64,000 nucleotides of DNA from Meconema thalassinum. Its lineage: Eukaryota; Arthropoda; Insecta; Orthoptera; Tettigoniidae. The translations under genes and the position numbers were made by a program. The notes below the pieces were generated by a model, which saw only the letters and a list, made by a program, of their open reading frames with translations, was not told where the DNA came from and made no database searches. The stretch covers positions 222,478,467 through 222,542,466 of the forward strand of contig OX336388.2 of assembly GCA_946902985.2 (NCBI GenBank). The letters run 5' to 3'. Below are positions 20,690 through 31,353 of the stretch, in pieces (the stretch's first letter is position 1; each line of letters opens with the position of its first letter).

Positions 20690-21515
20690 TTCTATGGGCT
20701 TGTGGCATCTTGGTTATCATCCCCATGTACTTGGGTGTGGGTTGAACTTGTCTGATAATCTGTATTGATGTGATGACTGTTGTAGTTGTGTGTTTGGCAG
20801 GTGAAAAGCTAAAGAAAGTAGGAGACTCCTGTTACTTAAGAAGCAAAATAACCAGTGATGGACGAAGCAAAGAGGATATAAAAGTAGGTTGGCTCAGGCA
20901 AGGAAAGCATTTCTACAGAAAAGGTATCTGTTGACATCGAATATAGATTTAGGTATTAGGAAGTCATTTTTGAAAGCCTTTGTCTGGAGCGTGGCGCTCT
21001 ATGGAATTGAAACTTGGACTATTGGTGCAGCAGAAAATAGGAGAATAAAAACGTTTGAAAAGTGGTGTTACAGGAGAATGATGAAGATCAGATGGGTAGA
21101 TAGGGTTACAAACGAAGAGGTATTAAGACGAGTGGGAGAGGAGAGATGTTTCTGGCGACTGCTAATGAAGAGAAGATATAGGTTGGTAGGACACAAACTA
21201 AGACACCCAGGAATAGTAAGCTTAGTCATGGTTGGAAGGGTCGAGGACAAGAACTGGACCAAGGTTAGAATATGTTAAACAGATTGCTTCGGATGTATGG
21301 TGTGGTAGCTATGTAGAGATGAAACGATTAGCTCAGGACAGGGAGGCATGGAGGGCTGCATGAAACCAGTTAAAAGACTGAAGACTCAAACAACAACTGT
21401 GTTACGGCCAGGGATGAGGTAGGTGCGCCGGGACTTGAAGTGAGGTACTATCCCAGCATTTGCTTGGAGGGAGATAGCCATTGTCAGCGCCGGGGTTCGA
21501 ACTTGCTGTCGTGGA
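20690..21515 (-). mobile_element. SINE split by an RT insertion
   Basis: The 3' module (20,690-20,795; on the minus strand CATGGGGATGATAACCAAG) and the core plus tRNA-like B box (21,400-21,515; GGTTCGAACTTG reversed context) belong to one minus-strand SINE. They are separated by the beta RT fragment at 20,796-21,397, which has a short TGTGTT repeat at both edges. Confidence 0.6.
20796..21397 (+). pseudogene. Non-LTR RT C-terminal fragment (family beta), copy 1
   Basis: The fragment encodes AQARKAFLQKRYLLTSNIDL, SFLKAFVWSVALYGIETWTI, KTFEKWCYRRMMKIRWVDRV and NEEVLRRVGEERCFWRLLMK. These are the RT C-terminal blocks of a common insect LINE. A frameshift precedes them, where GDSCYLRSKITSDGRSK can be read. 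The 3' end is AAGACTCAAACAACAAC, the (CAA)n-type tail of this family. The element is 5' truncated and inserted in a SINE. Confidence 0.85.
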
Positions 21516-21654
21516 GTAAGGGTAGAAAACTTGTCTAGTAGGCTTGAGGTTCGATTCACGGTTCCAGCAAAGCTTTAAGATCTGACGTGAGGGTATCTTG
21601 AAGACACTTCAGTAGCTGTGCTTGAAACGAGAAGTTGTTCCATTTAGGTGCTTG

Positions 21655-21860
21655 GCTACATCGTGGCGTAGTCGGTAGCATGCTGAACTGCTATGCCCAA
21701 GATCACGAGTTCAAACCCAGCCGAAATCGCTGTTTTTTTTAAGAGTGTCCTTCCGAGGGAATGAAAAGCCGGCATGTAAAAGAACCTACCACTACAATTG
21801 GTCGTCTTTTTTACCCTCCAGGTTGGCTTTTCTCATGGACCCAGCGAGGAATCCCACTGT
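21655..21860 (+). mobile_element. SINE head joined to another SINE's tail module
   Basis: A plus-strand head GTGGCGTAGTCGGTAGCATG with B box GTTCAAACCC is followed at about 21,805 by TTTTACCCTCCAGGTTGGCT. That block is the inverted 3' end of the dimeric SINE at 52.8 kb. The join looks like two partial copies side by side. Confidence 0.6.
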
Positions 21861-22116
21861 ACGGTACTTTTGATGAATGAATTATGAATTTGTAAATCAA
21901 ACAACTGTTTACATTTCTGCCTAATAAAGTGACAAATATTTAGATATTTGCCATTCATACTCCATAGATCATAATAGAAAATCCATTAAAATACAATTAT
22001 ATTTTGTGTTGTATTTTACAACGTGTTTTGTATCGCCAGTAATTGTGGGCTATATAAACTTAGAATTTAACAATTAACTCTTATCTAAAATAATTACACA
22101 ACGATATATGCTCTAT

Positions 22117-23011
22117 TAGCCTACTTTCGATTTTTGCAAAAAATGAAAGTAGACTTAAGAGATCTACACAGGGCCAAAAATTGTGTGTCTGTCTATGTGA
22201 GTGTATGTACTCGGTATGTCTGTCCCCCTCCCCTATCAATTCGAACACGGTGAAACCGAATTAAACGAAACTTGGTACAGAGGTAGAACTAGCTAAGTGT
22301 CATGTTTTATATCGCCGCCATCTTGACGAAAACGTAATGGTGGCCACCCAAATGTTCAAAGCTTAAATAAAATTACTACTAACCTAATCATCCGATCTCT
22401 ACCAAATTTTTCAACAGCATATACTTATAAGGCGAGCGTCTTTTGTCTAAACTAGAAGGTCATCAGCTTACTAGTTTGCAGATGGTGGTCATGTATGTGT
22501 GCAAATCGATTCCCCCTATCAATTCAAACACGGTGAAACCGAATTGAACGAAATTTGGTACAGAGGTAGCACTAGCAAAGGAAACCTCAGAGTCATGTTT
22601 TATATCGCCGCCATCTTGACGAAAACGTAATCGCGGCCACCCAAATGTTAAAAGCTTAAATCAAATTATGACCAACCTAATCACCTGATCTCTACCAAAT
22701 TTTGCAACATCATACCATTATATATGAAGAACCTTTTGACCAAACTTCAAGGTCATCAGCCCAATAATTTGCAGATGGCGGCCATGTATGTGTGCAAATC
22801 GATTTCCCATATCAATTCAAACTCGGTGAAACTGAATTGAATGATTTTTTTCTTACTGAGGTAGCATTAGCAAAGGGCACCTCATATTCATGTTTAATAT
22901 CCGTATAGCACGTTGTATTTCAACAAGCTACTACAACCAACATTCAATTATACTCCTTGAAAAGGACAAAGAGTTATTACAATACCCATGCATTTAGGAG
23001 AAAGTAGACTA
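22117..23011. mobile_element. TIR element with about 285-bp internal tandem modules
   Basis: Ends are TAGCCTACTTTCGATTTTTG and (reversed) TAGTCTACTTTCTCC. Inside, a module starting CTATCAATTCRAACACGGTG recurs at about 22,233, 22,516 and 22,809. Each of the first two contains TATATCGCCGCCATCTTGAC, GATCTCTACCAAATTTT and GCAGATGG-GG-CATGTATG. There is no open frame. Related ends occur at 25,405-26,183 and 52,310-52,383. Confidence 0.65.
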
Positions 23012-24019
23012 TATGTTCTTTACTGAACATCTTGTTTATTAGTTGATATTTCTAGGTATTTAGCGGTGACAATCCCCTGAGAATATTCACAATTTTCCAG
23101 GATAGTTAGCCCCTCTCCACCCGAGAAAAATGTATATTCGCCCCTGCCTCAGGGGGTGACAGCCAAGAATGTTAGCCGGGTGGGGGTCAATTATAATTGT
23201 TGCCCTTAAGAGTTAGAACATCCAGGCTATCGCCCCCTTCTCTACACTCGGGAGGATATGAGGATGATGGCACGCATTTATAATGTCGTGTGCAGGTGTG
23301 GGTGAGATTGCTGGCCAATTCTTTAATCAGAACGCACACGTTCCCGATATACGATATACACTTTTTTTCCCCTGTTCTTGGCCGGCAAATACAGCTGCTC
23401 CATACTGTGCACTCACAGACTTTAGCCAATGAAGCCTATTAATAATTTCTCCTCTTCCTTCCTTCATTCCCCCCCCAACCCCTCCTCCTCCTCCCCCGCA
23501 CCATATTTCTCTATCACACCAAACTTCTCCACCACATCTCTTCCCTACCAACTCCTCTTCAAACCAGCACAATTTTTTCCTCCCCTCTCACTGATGATCA
23601 ATGGGCAAAGCTTAAGATAAATGGTTATTGATTATACTGAATCAATCGATTTTCTAAGTCACAGCCTGCTATAACAGTGACCGCTTGTGTTTCTCTACAG
23701 CAGTCCTCTCCCCACTCCCCCACTCCACTTCCATGGCCTCCCTTAATACCGACTGTCCCTTTTTTCTTTCGTAGCGGAGAGACAGAGAAATCATACATAC
23801 AGGCAGCGCTGGAGTCACAGCATGAATATAGGCAGTATGCCTGCTACATTTAACCGAATAATCGATTCTCAAATAATCGATTAGGTAAATCGAAGCAGAG
23901 AAATCGATTAATTACTTCAAATAACGATTAATCGGTTGGTTGAATTAATTAATTAATTGATGGACTTCGCTCGTTTCACTCCGCCTTCACAGAAGCAAAA
24001 CATATATTTAGTTAATTAA
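23012..24019. other. Unassigned; AATCGATT cluster at right
   Basis: No gene recognised. The stretch 23,460-23,580 is a C/T-rich strand-biased tract. AATCGATT motifs cluster at 23,640-23,655 and 23,845-23,965. Confidence 0.4.
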
Positions 24020-24504
24020 TAGTACATTATGCAACGAGGCTATAATGGCAATAATTAAGACACGAGTATGTTTATAAAACGAGCGTATGCGAGTTTTATA
24101 ATTTCCATACGAGTATCTTAATTACCATTATAGGCGAGTTGCATACGACTGTTTATGTTGGACTATAATTATTATAACTATTTTATGTTCGAAGATAAAT
24201 ATTCATAAATATCTGTCGAGATTTCGCCAGTTTTATGTACTGAACAGAGCGCATGAGACGCAGAGAATGCCTTGAATTTGACCATGGCCTCCTCGATTAC
24301 CCCACTACTAAACTAGGCCACGCAGTTTAGAAGGCCTTGGAACTCCACGCAGGTGCGATGCTAACCTTATCGAAATGGTCAAACAACTGTTTCTTGAGCT
24401 CTGATTGGTGGGAGAAACTGTTTCATAATGAACAATAGTGTTATAAAGACAATCATTATGTTACAGTTTTCTGACATATAATAGTCAGGGTCGAACATAA
24501 AATA
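24020..24504 (+). mobile_element. Terminal-hairpin element (family P), copy 2a
   Basis: It starts TAGTACATTATGCAACGAGG and shows the same 105-bp terminal hairpin as copy 1: GAGGCTATAATGG pairs with CCATTATAGGCGAG. It ends GGTCGAACATAAAAT, where it meets copy 2b in opposite orientation. Confidence 0.7.
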
Positions 24505-25348
24505 TTTGTATCATATATTTTATGTTCGACGTTGTCGAAATGTAAACATTATGTGTCAGAAAACTGTAACATAATGAGGCTCATTATAACACTATTGTTC
24601 ATTATGAAACAGTTTCTCCCACCAATCAGAGCTCAAGAAACAGTTGCGTGACCAATTAGGTAAGGATACCTTCGCGCATGCGCTCAAAATCCAACATATT
24701 TCTATGTTGGCAATCAAAGTGAATGGTCTCTGCTTTCGGAGTGCCTTGACCCACGCATGCGCTCTGTTCAGTCAGCAAAGCCAGCGCGCCCTGTTCACTA
24801 ACTGAATTAACTGAATCCCAAAGATGAAATGAAATGAAAATCCACAGCCTGCTTCCAGTCTCCGACCGGGTCAGGAATGGAATGAATGAAGCCCCCATCT
24901 AGCGGCGAGGATATTGACTGTGCCGGCTGCCGAGGCCTGACGTACTCCTCTGGGGCAATGATTATATGAATGACAGATGAAATGAAATGATAGTGGAGAG
25001 TGTTGCTGGAATGAAAGTTTGACAGGGAAAACCGGAGTACCCGGAGAAAAACCTGTCTGCCTCCGTTTTGTCCAGCACAGCTCTCACATGGAGTGACCGG
25101 GATTTGAACCACGGACCCAGCGGTGAGAGCGTGCTGCCGCCTAAGCCACGGAGGCTTCTTGAATCCCAAAGATATTTATGAATATTTATGTTAAAACATA
25201 TAATAAAGTTTTAATTATCGTCGAACATAAACAGTCGTATGCAACTCGCCTATAATGGTAATTAAGACACTCGTATGGAAATTATAAAAATCGTTTACGC
25301 TCGTTTAATAAACATACTCGTGTCTTAATTATACTATTTAAATAATGC
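24505..25348 (-). mobile_element. Terminal-hairpin element (family P), copy 2b, with SINE
   Basis: This copy is joined tail-to-tail with copy 2a through TATTTTATGTTCGAC. It contains ACCAATCAGAGCTCAAGAAA and the terminal hairpin CAACTCGCCTATAATGG...GTCTTAATTATACTA at the right. A SINE (24,826-25,159) is inserted with a perfect 14-bp duplication. Interior sequence differs from copy 2a but matches the copy at 54.4-55 kb, so two subfamilies are paired. Confidence 0.65.
24826..25159 (-). mobile_element. 334-bp tRNA-derived SINE, TSD-flanked
   Basis: A 14-bp duplication TGAATCCCAAAGAT lies at 24,812-24,825 and 25,160-25,173. The head GCCTCCGTGGCTTAGGCGGC (right end, minus strand) has an A box, and B box GGTTCAAATCC follows. 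The 3' end carries TCATTTCATTTCATC-type repeats. A sister copy is at 51,795-52,122. Confidence 0.9.
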
Positions 25349-25404
25349 ACCTTGTTTGTGAAAACTAGGTTAAAACAAAACAAGAAGTTCCGTGACGAAC
25401 CAAA

Positions 25405-26183
25405 GAGCCTACTTTTCTTAAAATTTAACATTCATGCCAATGATTAATCTATATGGACCTATCTAGAATAATGACAAAATTAAGTTGGTAATATCGAAAT
25501 TTCTAATTAGTTCGAAATATACCTGGCATAATGTAGCCTATTAAAGAACTACAGTTGGCAGCCCTGGTGACTGAATATATTCTAGTCCCATCTCTCAAGG
25601 TACAGAATACAAAATTTGGTTGAAGCATGCAGTTGGACATTGGATCGATCAGCGCACGTAAAATCATGTTGGCAACAATATCATGCATGTGTTGGTCAGA
25701 AATAATCTGAAATATTATGATCTATTGTTGTGCCAATTTTGGATGAAATCCATTTGTTAGTATAGAAGTTACATATATTTAAAAATTGGACCTATCAGCA
25801 GGCTTATAATCATTTTGGCAACACTGTCATGTATGGGCTCCTGGAAATTAAACTTAAATAGTGTTATCTACATGTGTGCCAATTCTGGAATAGCTCCCAT
25901 GCATACCGTTCAAGATATCCAAATTGGAGCTCAAATATCAATTACGGTTTTTTAGCAGTTGGTAGCACTGACATCATTTTCAAATATGACCTTGAGATAT
26001 TTAGGTATAGATCTTTACTCATATCAAATTTGGTTTCGATTGCTGCAGCCGTTTAGGAGTTGATAGGGGGGGGGGGGGGGGGAGAACACACACAGGCAGA
26101 CAGACAGACAGACACACATTTGCCCGGATCGATCTCATAAGTCTACTTTTTCCCCATTTTTGCAAAATGTGAAAAGTAGGCTA
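25405..26183 (+). mobile_element. TIR element with (CAGA)n and terminal hairpin
   Basis: The left end is AGCCTACTTTTCTTAAAA. The right end is GTCTACTTTTTCCCC...GTGAAAAGTAGGCTA, whose halves pair as a hairpin. Near the right end there is a G run (about 26,066-26,083) and (CAGA)n before TTTGCCCGGATCGATCTCAT. The same right end follows a SINE at 52,310. No open frame. Confidence 0.6.
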
Positions 26184-26204
26184 AAATATGTTCCTGTCCT
26201 AAAT

Positions 26205-26370
26205 TGTAAACATTGAACAAGAATTCAAAATCATTGCAAAAAAAACTCTTCGTTTTCCTTTTTCGAAATTTGATTGATGTTTGACCTTCCACTGTCACTG
26301 ACTCTTATTGGGTTATCGTTAACATAAACAAGGAAGCATACTTTGTAGGCTATATAACATAACTTTTATA
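26205..26370. repeat. Inverted partner of 3.44-3.62 kb repeat
   Basis: Contains AATTGTAAACATTGAACAAG and TGTCACTGACTCTTATTGGG, reverse complements of blocks at 3480-3615. Confidence 0.6.
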
Positions 26371-26396
26371 GATTTCTATACATCATTTCCAAAATA

Positions 26397-26747
26397 GCTT
26401 GCCACGGTGGGTGGGTGGTTATTGTGTCAGACTATCATACTCAAGCTTGCAGGTTCGCTCCTGGCTGTGGCAAGTGATTTTTTTGAAAGGCGACAAAAGT
26501 CACGGTACGCATGTCATACGGTGTTGGCATGTTAAAGAACCCATTTGAATTCAGAATTTTTCGCCAACACAAAAGTTCCACCTTTCTCTACTAGAAAGCG
26601 CTATAATGTCAAGGAGCTTAGATATCTAACCTCGTTGACTTTCATAGCGCTCCAAGGAACAACAAAATTCGACATGAAAGCTGCCCTCCGGGCGTCAAAT
26701 AATAAAGCTTGCACCCGGCACCGAGGCCATACGATATTAATATTATT
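26397..26747 (+). mobile_element. tRNA-derived SINE, 'CCATACGAT' tail
   Basis: A 12-bp duplication ATTTCSAAAATA flanks it (26,385-26,396 and 26,748-26,759, one mismatch). The head GCTTGCCACGGTGGGTGGGT has B box GGTTCGCTCC. The 3' module is GCACCCGGCACCGAGGCCAT followed by ACGATATTAATATTATT. Copies: 32,507-32,890 and 53,378-53,610. Confidence 0.87.
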
Positions 26748-26824
26748 ATTTCGAAAATACTGTAAGTGTAACTCAACTTAAGCGATGACCTCTCATTTAA
26801 ACTTATTTTCTTATCTCTTGTCTA

Positions 26825-26935
26825 CAAATCAATTAATCGATTCTTTGGCTAGTCGATTAATCTATCATTTCGTTAGTCGATTGAACGGACAACAATCGAT
26901 TAATCGTTTTCGATTAATTTCAAATTGTTCTAATT
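26825..26935. repeat. AATCGATT-rich cluster
   Basis: Repeated ATCGATTAATC-type motifs similar to those at 3.7, 23.9 and 63.9 kb. The element they belong to is not recognised. Confidence 0.5.
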
Positions 26936-26964
26936 TATTCAAATTATTGTTTATTACCAGCTCT

Positions 26965-27202
26965 TGTCCGGCTCCGTGGCTAAATGGTTAGCGCGCTAGG
27001 CTTTGGCCCGAAGTGCCCGGGGTTTGATTCCCAGCCGAACCATCAGGGATTTTAATCACCTAGGGTTAATTCCCGTAGCTCGGGGACTGGGTGTATGTGC
27101 CGTCTTTATCATCTCTTCATCCTCATTACGACGCGCAGGTCGCACACGGGCGTCAACTAGAAAGACCTGCACTCGGCCTCTCCGGAGGCCACACGATCAT
27201 TC
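26965..27202 (+). mobile_element. tRNA-derived SINE, 238 bp, TSD-flanked
   Basis: A 12-bp duplication ATTACCAGMTCT lies at 26,953-26,964 and 27,203-27,214. The head CCGGCTCCGTGGCTAAATGG and B-box region GGTTTGATTCC are clear. The 3' end is GGCCTCTCCGGAGGCCACAC. An inverted relative tail occurs at 40,870. Confidence 0.87.
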
Positions 27203-27220
27203 ATTACCAGATCTAATCTA

Positions 27221-28044
27221 TAGGGCTCGGAGTTTTAGGTAAATACATATTATAAGTATTTTTTTCTATAAATACATACATTCTTGCTTTTCACTTATTA
27301 GCACATCAAAAGACATAAAATTTACATTTTTAAAATCAGTATGCTAGATCTTTCAGTTTATTGCAATTTTGTTCTGTGTTACTTCAACGGGGAAGAACCT
27401 GTGAGCTATCTAATCTTCATACAGAGCGTATGTCAGCTTGCAATTGTGTTATTCTTAACTTGTTGCCCCGTGTGACTCACTGTGGAAGCCGGGGATTTCC
27501 TTGTCCATAGCCATATTGCACCACGTGCTAGACCTCCCCCTCCCCCAGCTACCTGGATCCAGTGTCACTCACATGCAGCTCATTTCTGGCACTGAAGAGT
27601 GAGGCAGTTCTACGATGCCTAAAGTAAAAACAACTACAAGTTATCGTTGCAGAATTTAAAGATAATTTTACTTCTGAAGGGGGCGTTCTGTTCTGCCAAC
27701 CATGTGGGAAAGCAATCCAGGCTGAACAGCGATCTCAAGCTACACAACACCTCAAGGGCAAGAAACATATTGCCGCAGTTTCGCGTCTTCAGAAGAAGTA
27801 TTTCGCGATAATTGTCGGTCATTTGTGTTAGACAACCTGAAGATGTATCTCGTTGTGTATTGTAATGCTTCAGCAGTCAGTGAGACATTGCATAAATTGC
27901 ATTTGTGAGTGCTGCATATTGTTTATATTTACATTAATAAACTAAATTATACTAAAATATTTTTACTTTTTTGTCACATATTTCATACATAATACATATA
28001 AAAAAATCCCGATTTTTAGTACGGTACCTAAAAATCCGAGCTCT
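27221..28044 (+). mobile_element. Non-autonomous hAT element, copy 2
   Basis: This 824-bp element is inverted relative to 10,373-11,207 and homologous along its length. Ends are TAGGGCTCGGAGTTTTAGGT and (reversed) AGAGCTCGGATTTTTAGGTA. Flanks TCTAATCTA and TCTAATATA are an imperfect 8-9 bp duplication. It carries one broken zinc-finger exon and no catalytic domain. Confidence 0.8.
27615..27831 (+). pseudogene. BED/CGGBP1-like zinc-finger remnant in hAT copy 2
   Basis: An ATG at 27,615 begins MPKVKTTTSYR. After a +1/-1 shift the frame reads VAEFKDNFTSEGGVLFCQPC, GKAIQAEQRSQATQHLKGKK and HIAAVSRLQKK. The C-x2-C and H-x4-H ligands are intact in this copy. In hAT transposases this finger binds the element ends. 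Everything after the finger has been deleted, which is typical of hAT derivatives mobilised in trans. Confidence 0.65.
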
Positions 28045-28429
28045 TCTAATATACTATATACCAGTGAGATCGTCCCATATGCTGTTTCAATTTTATCTTC
28101 CTTGCACTTTTCCCGAAAGTGCCCCATATATTTGGTTTTCTCAAATGATATTAGTCTCTAATCGTCATCATCTTTAGCAATTTGATATTCAAGTCAGAGT
28201 GCACAGCCCGGAATGGTCTGTTAGGCGCCTATGAAGAGATTTGTGGTAACGAACAAAGTAGGCGAGTGTTTGCCAATGAACAGAACGGAACAAGATGTAT
28301 GTACAAGTGTGATGTTGTAAATTATGTGTACACCAAATGTTTGCTCCCAGATAACACGGCGCCAGTGATATTGTCAGGGATCACACGTAAAGGCTCTTTC
28401 TTCGCTTCTCAGATTGCGCGCCACGGCCT
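28045..28429. other. Unassigned
   Basis: No recognised element. The 108-codon frame at 28,182-28,508 lacks family features and overlaps an RT tail at its end. Confidence 0.35.
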
Positions 28430-28965
28430 TTATGATCCTCTTCTCCTACACACGTTACGTTACACTCCGGAGTACTATTCTTCTTCATTCCATCTTTGGA
28501 TCGAGTAAAATAACCCATTGCATTCACTGTCACTTCTTTATTTCTTTTATCCTTTCTTGCCTTCAAGTAGTTCTTCATTACTTCACTTTGTCTCCTTCTT
28601 CTCTCTTCCGTCCAGATGTTAACCCGATTCTTCTTTTCCTTCTCCTGGAAACCTTTGAAAAGTGGTCTGTCCTGAATAATATCTATTGTTACTTCCATCT
28701 GTACCCATTGATTACCATTCTTGCTTTTGTATACATGACTGAAAATGTGTTTTGTGAGTCTGGTGTTATTCATCCTCATTACGTGTCCAAAGAAATTAAC
28801 CCTACTTTTCCTGATCGTATCGAAGATATTTTCAATTTCTTCATTTTTGTAGAGGTCGTCTTTTTTTCTGTATCTGAACTCTCCACTTTCTGTTTTAATG
28901 GTCCCAATATTTTCTTTTCTTTATCTCTAGCTCTTCTATTTCAACTTTTCGAAGTTTTCTTTTTA
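28430..28965 (-). pseudogene. Non-LTR RT C-terminal fragment (alpha), tandem copy 2
   Basis: On the minus strand: KKRKILGPLK-type start, NEEIENIFDTIRKSRVNFFG, HVMRMNNTRLTKHIFSHVYK and WTEERRRRQSEVMKNYLKAR, ending in a different C-terminal extension. One frameshift separates the first block. It lies immediately downstream, in the same orientation, of a second tail at 28,966-29,275. The long plus-strand frame at 28,414-29,142 is only the antisense shadow of these fragments. Confidence 0.78.
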
Positions 28966-29275
28966 CATCCTTATGCCCTGCCCGACCTTCTTTTCCTCCC
29001 AAAATCCCTTTATTCTCTCGTTGAGCTTCTTCCTTCGTTCTTCTGTCCAAGTTACAGCGGCTCTGATGTTGGGTTTGTCTCCGAATTGGTGATTGTCGAT
29101 TTTGGTTCTGAATTTACATCTGTCCTGTACAATGTCTTCTGAGATGTTAATTTCCGAGAGTTCTGTTTCAATTTCACGAAGCCAGCTGTTCTTGGTTCTT
29201 GGCGAGGTTGACAATTATTTTAGTTAGTCTGTTATTGTTCATTCTAATACAATTTCAATCGTCTTTTCCGAAAAG
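28966..29275 (-). pseudogene. Non-LTR RT C-terminal fragment (alpha), tandem copy 1
   Basis: On the minus strand: NSWLREIETELSEINISEDI, DRCKFRTKIDNHQFGDKPN and WTEERRKKLNERIKGFWEEK. Weak RMNNNRLTK similarity upstream is in other frames. The 83-codon frame is open but lacks all RT catalytic motifs. Confidence 0.8.
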
Positions 29276-29341
29276 TGTGAGGCTGAGTGAATCGCATTCA
29301 AGCCCTCAGACCAGAATATTATGTTTTATTGTATAGCGCCA

Positions 29342-31353
29342 TTAGCCTGTTGGCCATGTCTTTATGAATGCAGTACATTTTCATTTGTCTGTTGGCACAG
29401 GCTAGAGTATCACCGATGTCTCAGTCTCACTCATGGCTGTGATTATATGGAAGCTACTGAGGTATGGGTGGTGCTTAGTAATGGCATTCAGGGCACAGTC
29501 AGTGTCTGTTGGCACAGGCTAGAGTATCACCGATGTCTCAGTCTCACTCACGACTGTGATTATATGGAAGCTACTGAGGCATGGGTGGTGCTTAGTAATG
29601 GCATTCAGGGCACAGTCAGTGTCTGTTGGCACAGGCTAGAGTATCACTGATGTCTCAGTCTCACTCACGACTGTGATTATATGGAAGCTACTGTGCTATG
29701 GGTGGTGCTTAGTAATGACATTCAGGGCACAGTCAGTGCCTGTTGGCACAGGCTAGAGTATCACCGATGTCTCAGTCTCATTCATAACTGTGATTATATG
29801 GAAGCTACTGAGGTATGGGTGGTGCTGAGTAATGACATGCAGGGCTCAGTCAGTGTCTGTTGGCACAGGCTAGAGTATCACCGATGCCTCAGTCTCATTC
29901 ATGACTGTGATTATATGGAAGCTACTGAGGTATGAATGGTCCTTAGTAATGGCATTCAGGGCACAGTCAGTGTCTGTTGGCACTGGCTAGATATCACCGA
30001 TGTCTCAGTCTCATTCATGACTGTGATTATATGGAAGCTACTGAGGTATGAATGGTCCTTAGTAATGACATTCAGGGCACAGTCAGTGTCTGTTGGCACA
30101 GGCTAGAGTATCACCGATGTCTCAGTCTCACTCATGGCTGTGATTATATGGAAGCTACTGAGGTATGGGTGGTCCTTAGTAATGACATTCAGGGCACAGT
30201 CAGTGTCTGTTGGCACAGGCTAGAGTATCACCGATGCCTCAGTCTCATTCATGACTGTGATTATATGGAAGCTACTGAGGTATGAATGGTCCTTAGTAAT
30301 GACATTCAGGGCACAGTCAGTGTCTGTTGGCACAGGCTAGAGTATCACCGATGTCTCAGTCTCATTCATGACTGTGATTATATGGAAGCTACTGAGGTAT
30401 GAGTGGTCCTTAGTAATGACATTCAGGGCACAGTCAGTGTCTGTTGGCACAGGCTAGAGTATCACCGATGTCTCAGTCTCATTCATGACTGTGATTATAT
30501 GGAAGCTACTGAGGTATGGGTGGTGCTTAGTAATGACATTCAGGTCACAGTCAGTATCTGTTGGCACAGGCTAGAGTATCACCGATGTCTCAGTCTCACT
30601 CATGGCTGTGATTATATGGAAGCTACTGAGGTATGGGTGGTGCTTAGTAATGACATTCAGGTCACAGTCAGTGTCTGTTGGCACAGGCTAGAGTATCACC
30701 GATGTCTCAGTCTCATTCATGACTGTGATTATATGGAAGCTACTGAGGTATGGGTGGTGCTTAGTAATGACATTCAGGTCACAGTCAGTGTCTGTTGGCA
30801 CAGGCTAGAGTATCACCGATGTCTCAGTCTCACTCATGGCTGTGATTATATGGAAGCTACTGAGGTATGGGTGGTGCTTAGTAATGACATTCAGGTCACA
30901 GTCAGTGTCTGTTGGCACAGGCTAGAGTATCACCGATGTCTCAGTCTCATTCATGACTGTGATTATATGGAAGCTACTGAGGTATGGGTGGTGCTTAGTA
31001 ATGACATTCAGGGCACAGTCAGTGTCTGTTGGCACAGGCTAGAGTATCACCGATGTCTCAGTCTCATTCATGACTGTGATTATATGGAAGCTACTGAGGT
31101 ATGAGTGGTCCTTAGTAATGACATTCAGGTCACAGTCAGTGGCTGTGGATGCTGTGAAAGGTTCTACTCATAGATTTAGTACTGCAGTTGTGACTCAGTG
31201 AGGAAAGCAATGGCAAACTATCTCACTCCTCATCTTGCCTAGTACGCCTCAATATAGCGCTGCCTTGGGTTTTTGTGGGTATCTACCCACATAACGTAAC
31301 GGTGGTACTTTTTGAGGATCTAACCAGCCTTCGGGCTGACTAACAGACAGACA
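29342..31353 (+). mobile_element. Retroposon-like insertion containing a 117-bp minisatellite
   Basis: An 11-bp direct repeat GTATAGCGCCA at 29,331-29,341 and 31,354-31,364 brackets the block. The 3' part includes AGCAATGGCAAACTATCTCA and AGCCTTCGGGCTGACTAACA followed by GACAGACAG, a SINE-like end. The 5' start has no clear tRNA boxes. Between them lie 15 tandem copies of a 117-bp unit. The simplest reading is a SINE-like retroposon whose internal module was amplified. Confidence 0.65.
29394..31147. repeat. 117-bp minisatellite, 15 units
   Basis: Units begin GGCACAGGCTAGAGTATCAC at 29,394 and every 117 bp, with one 116-bp step at 29,979. The unit length is a multiple of three, so a 39-residue repeat is open over long stretches, but several units carry TGA in place of TGG and one has a 1-bp deletion. 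Variants CTCATGGCTG and TTCATGACTG alternate in units 11-14, indicating a two-unit higher-order expansion. It is not likely to be a protein gene. Confidence 0.92.

Noticed and set aside
22233..22830. CRISPR-like spaced repeats
   Set aside because: Repeat units are about 285 bp and similar throughout, with no short repeat plus unique spacer pattern. The setting is eukaryotic.
22117..26183. Calling the TAGCCTAC elements Helitrons because of hairpin plus CTAA ends
   Set aside because: They have inverted ends on both sides and the flanking bases do not consistently fit an A/T target.
28414..29142. 242-codon plus-strand open frame, the longest in the window
   Set aside because: It lies antisense to two RT C-terminal fragments with clear family blocks on the minus strand. 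The plus-strand product has no family features.
30403..31104. 233-codon repeat protein with 39-residue repeats
   Set aside because: It results from a 117-bp minisatellite whose length is a multiple of three. Other units carry TGA stops and a 1-bp deletion, and the array sits in a retroposon.
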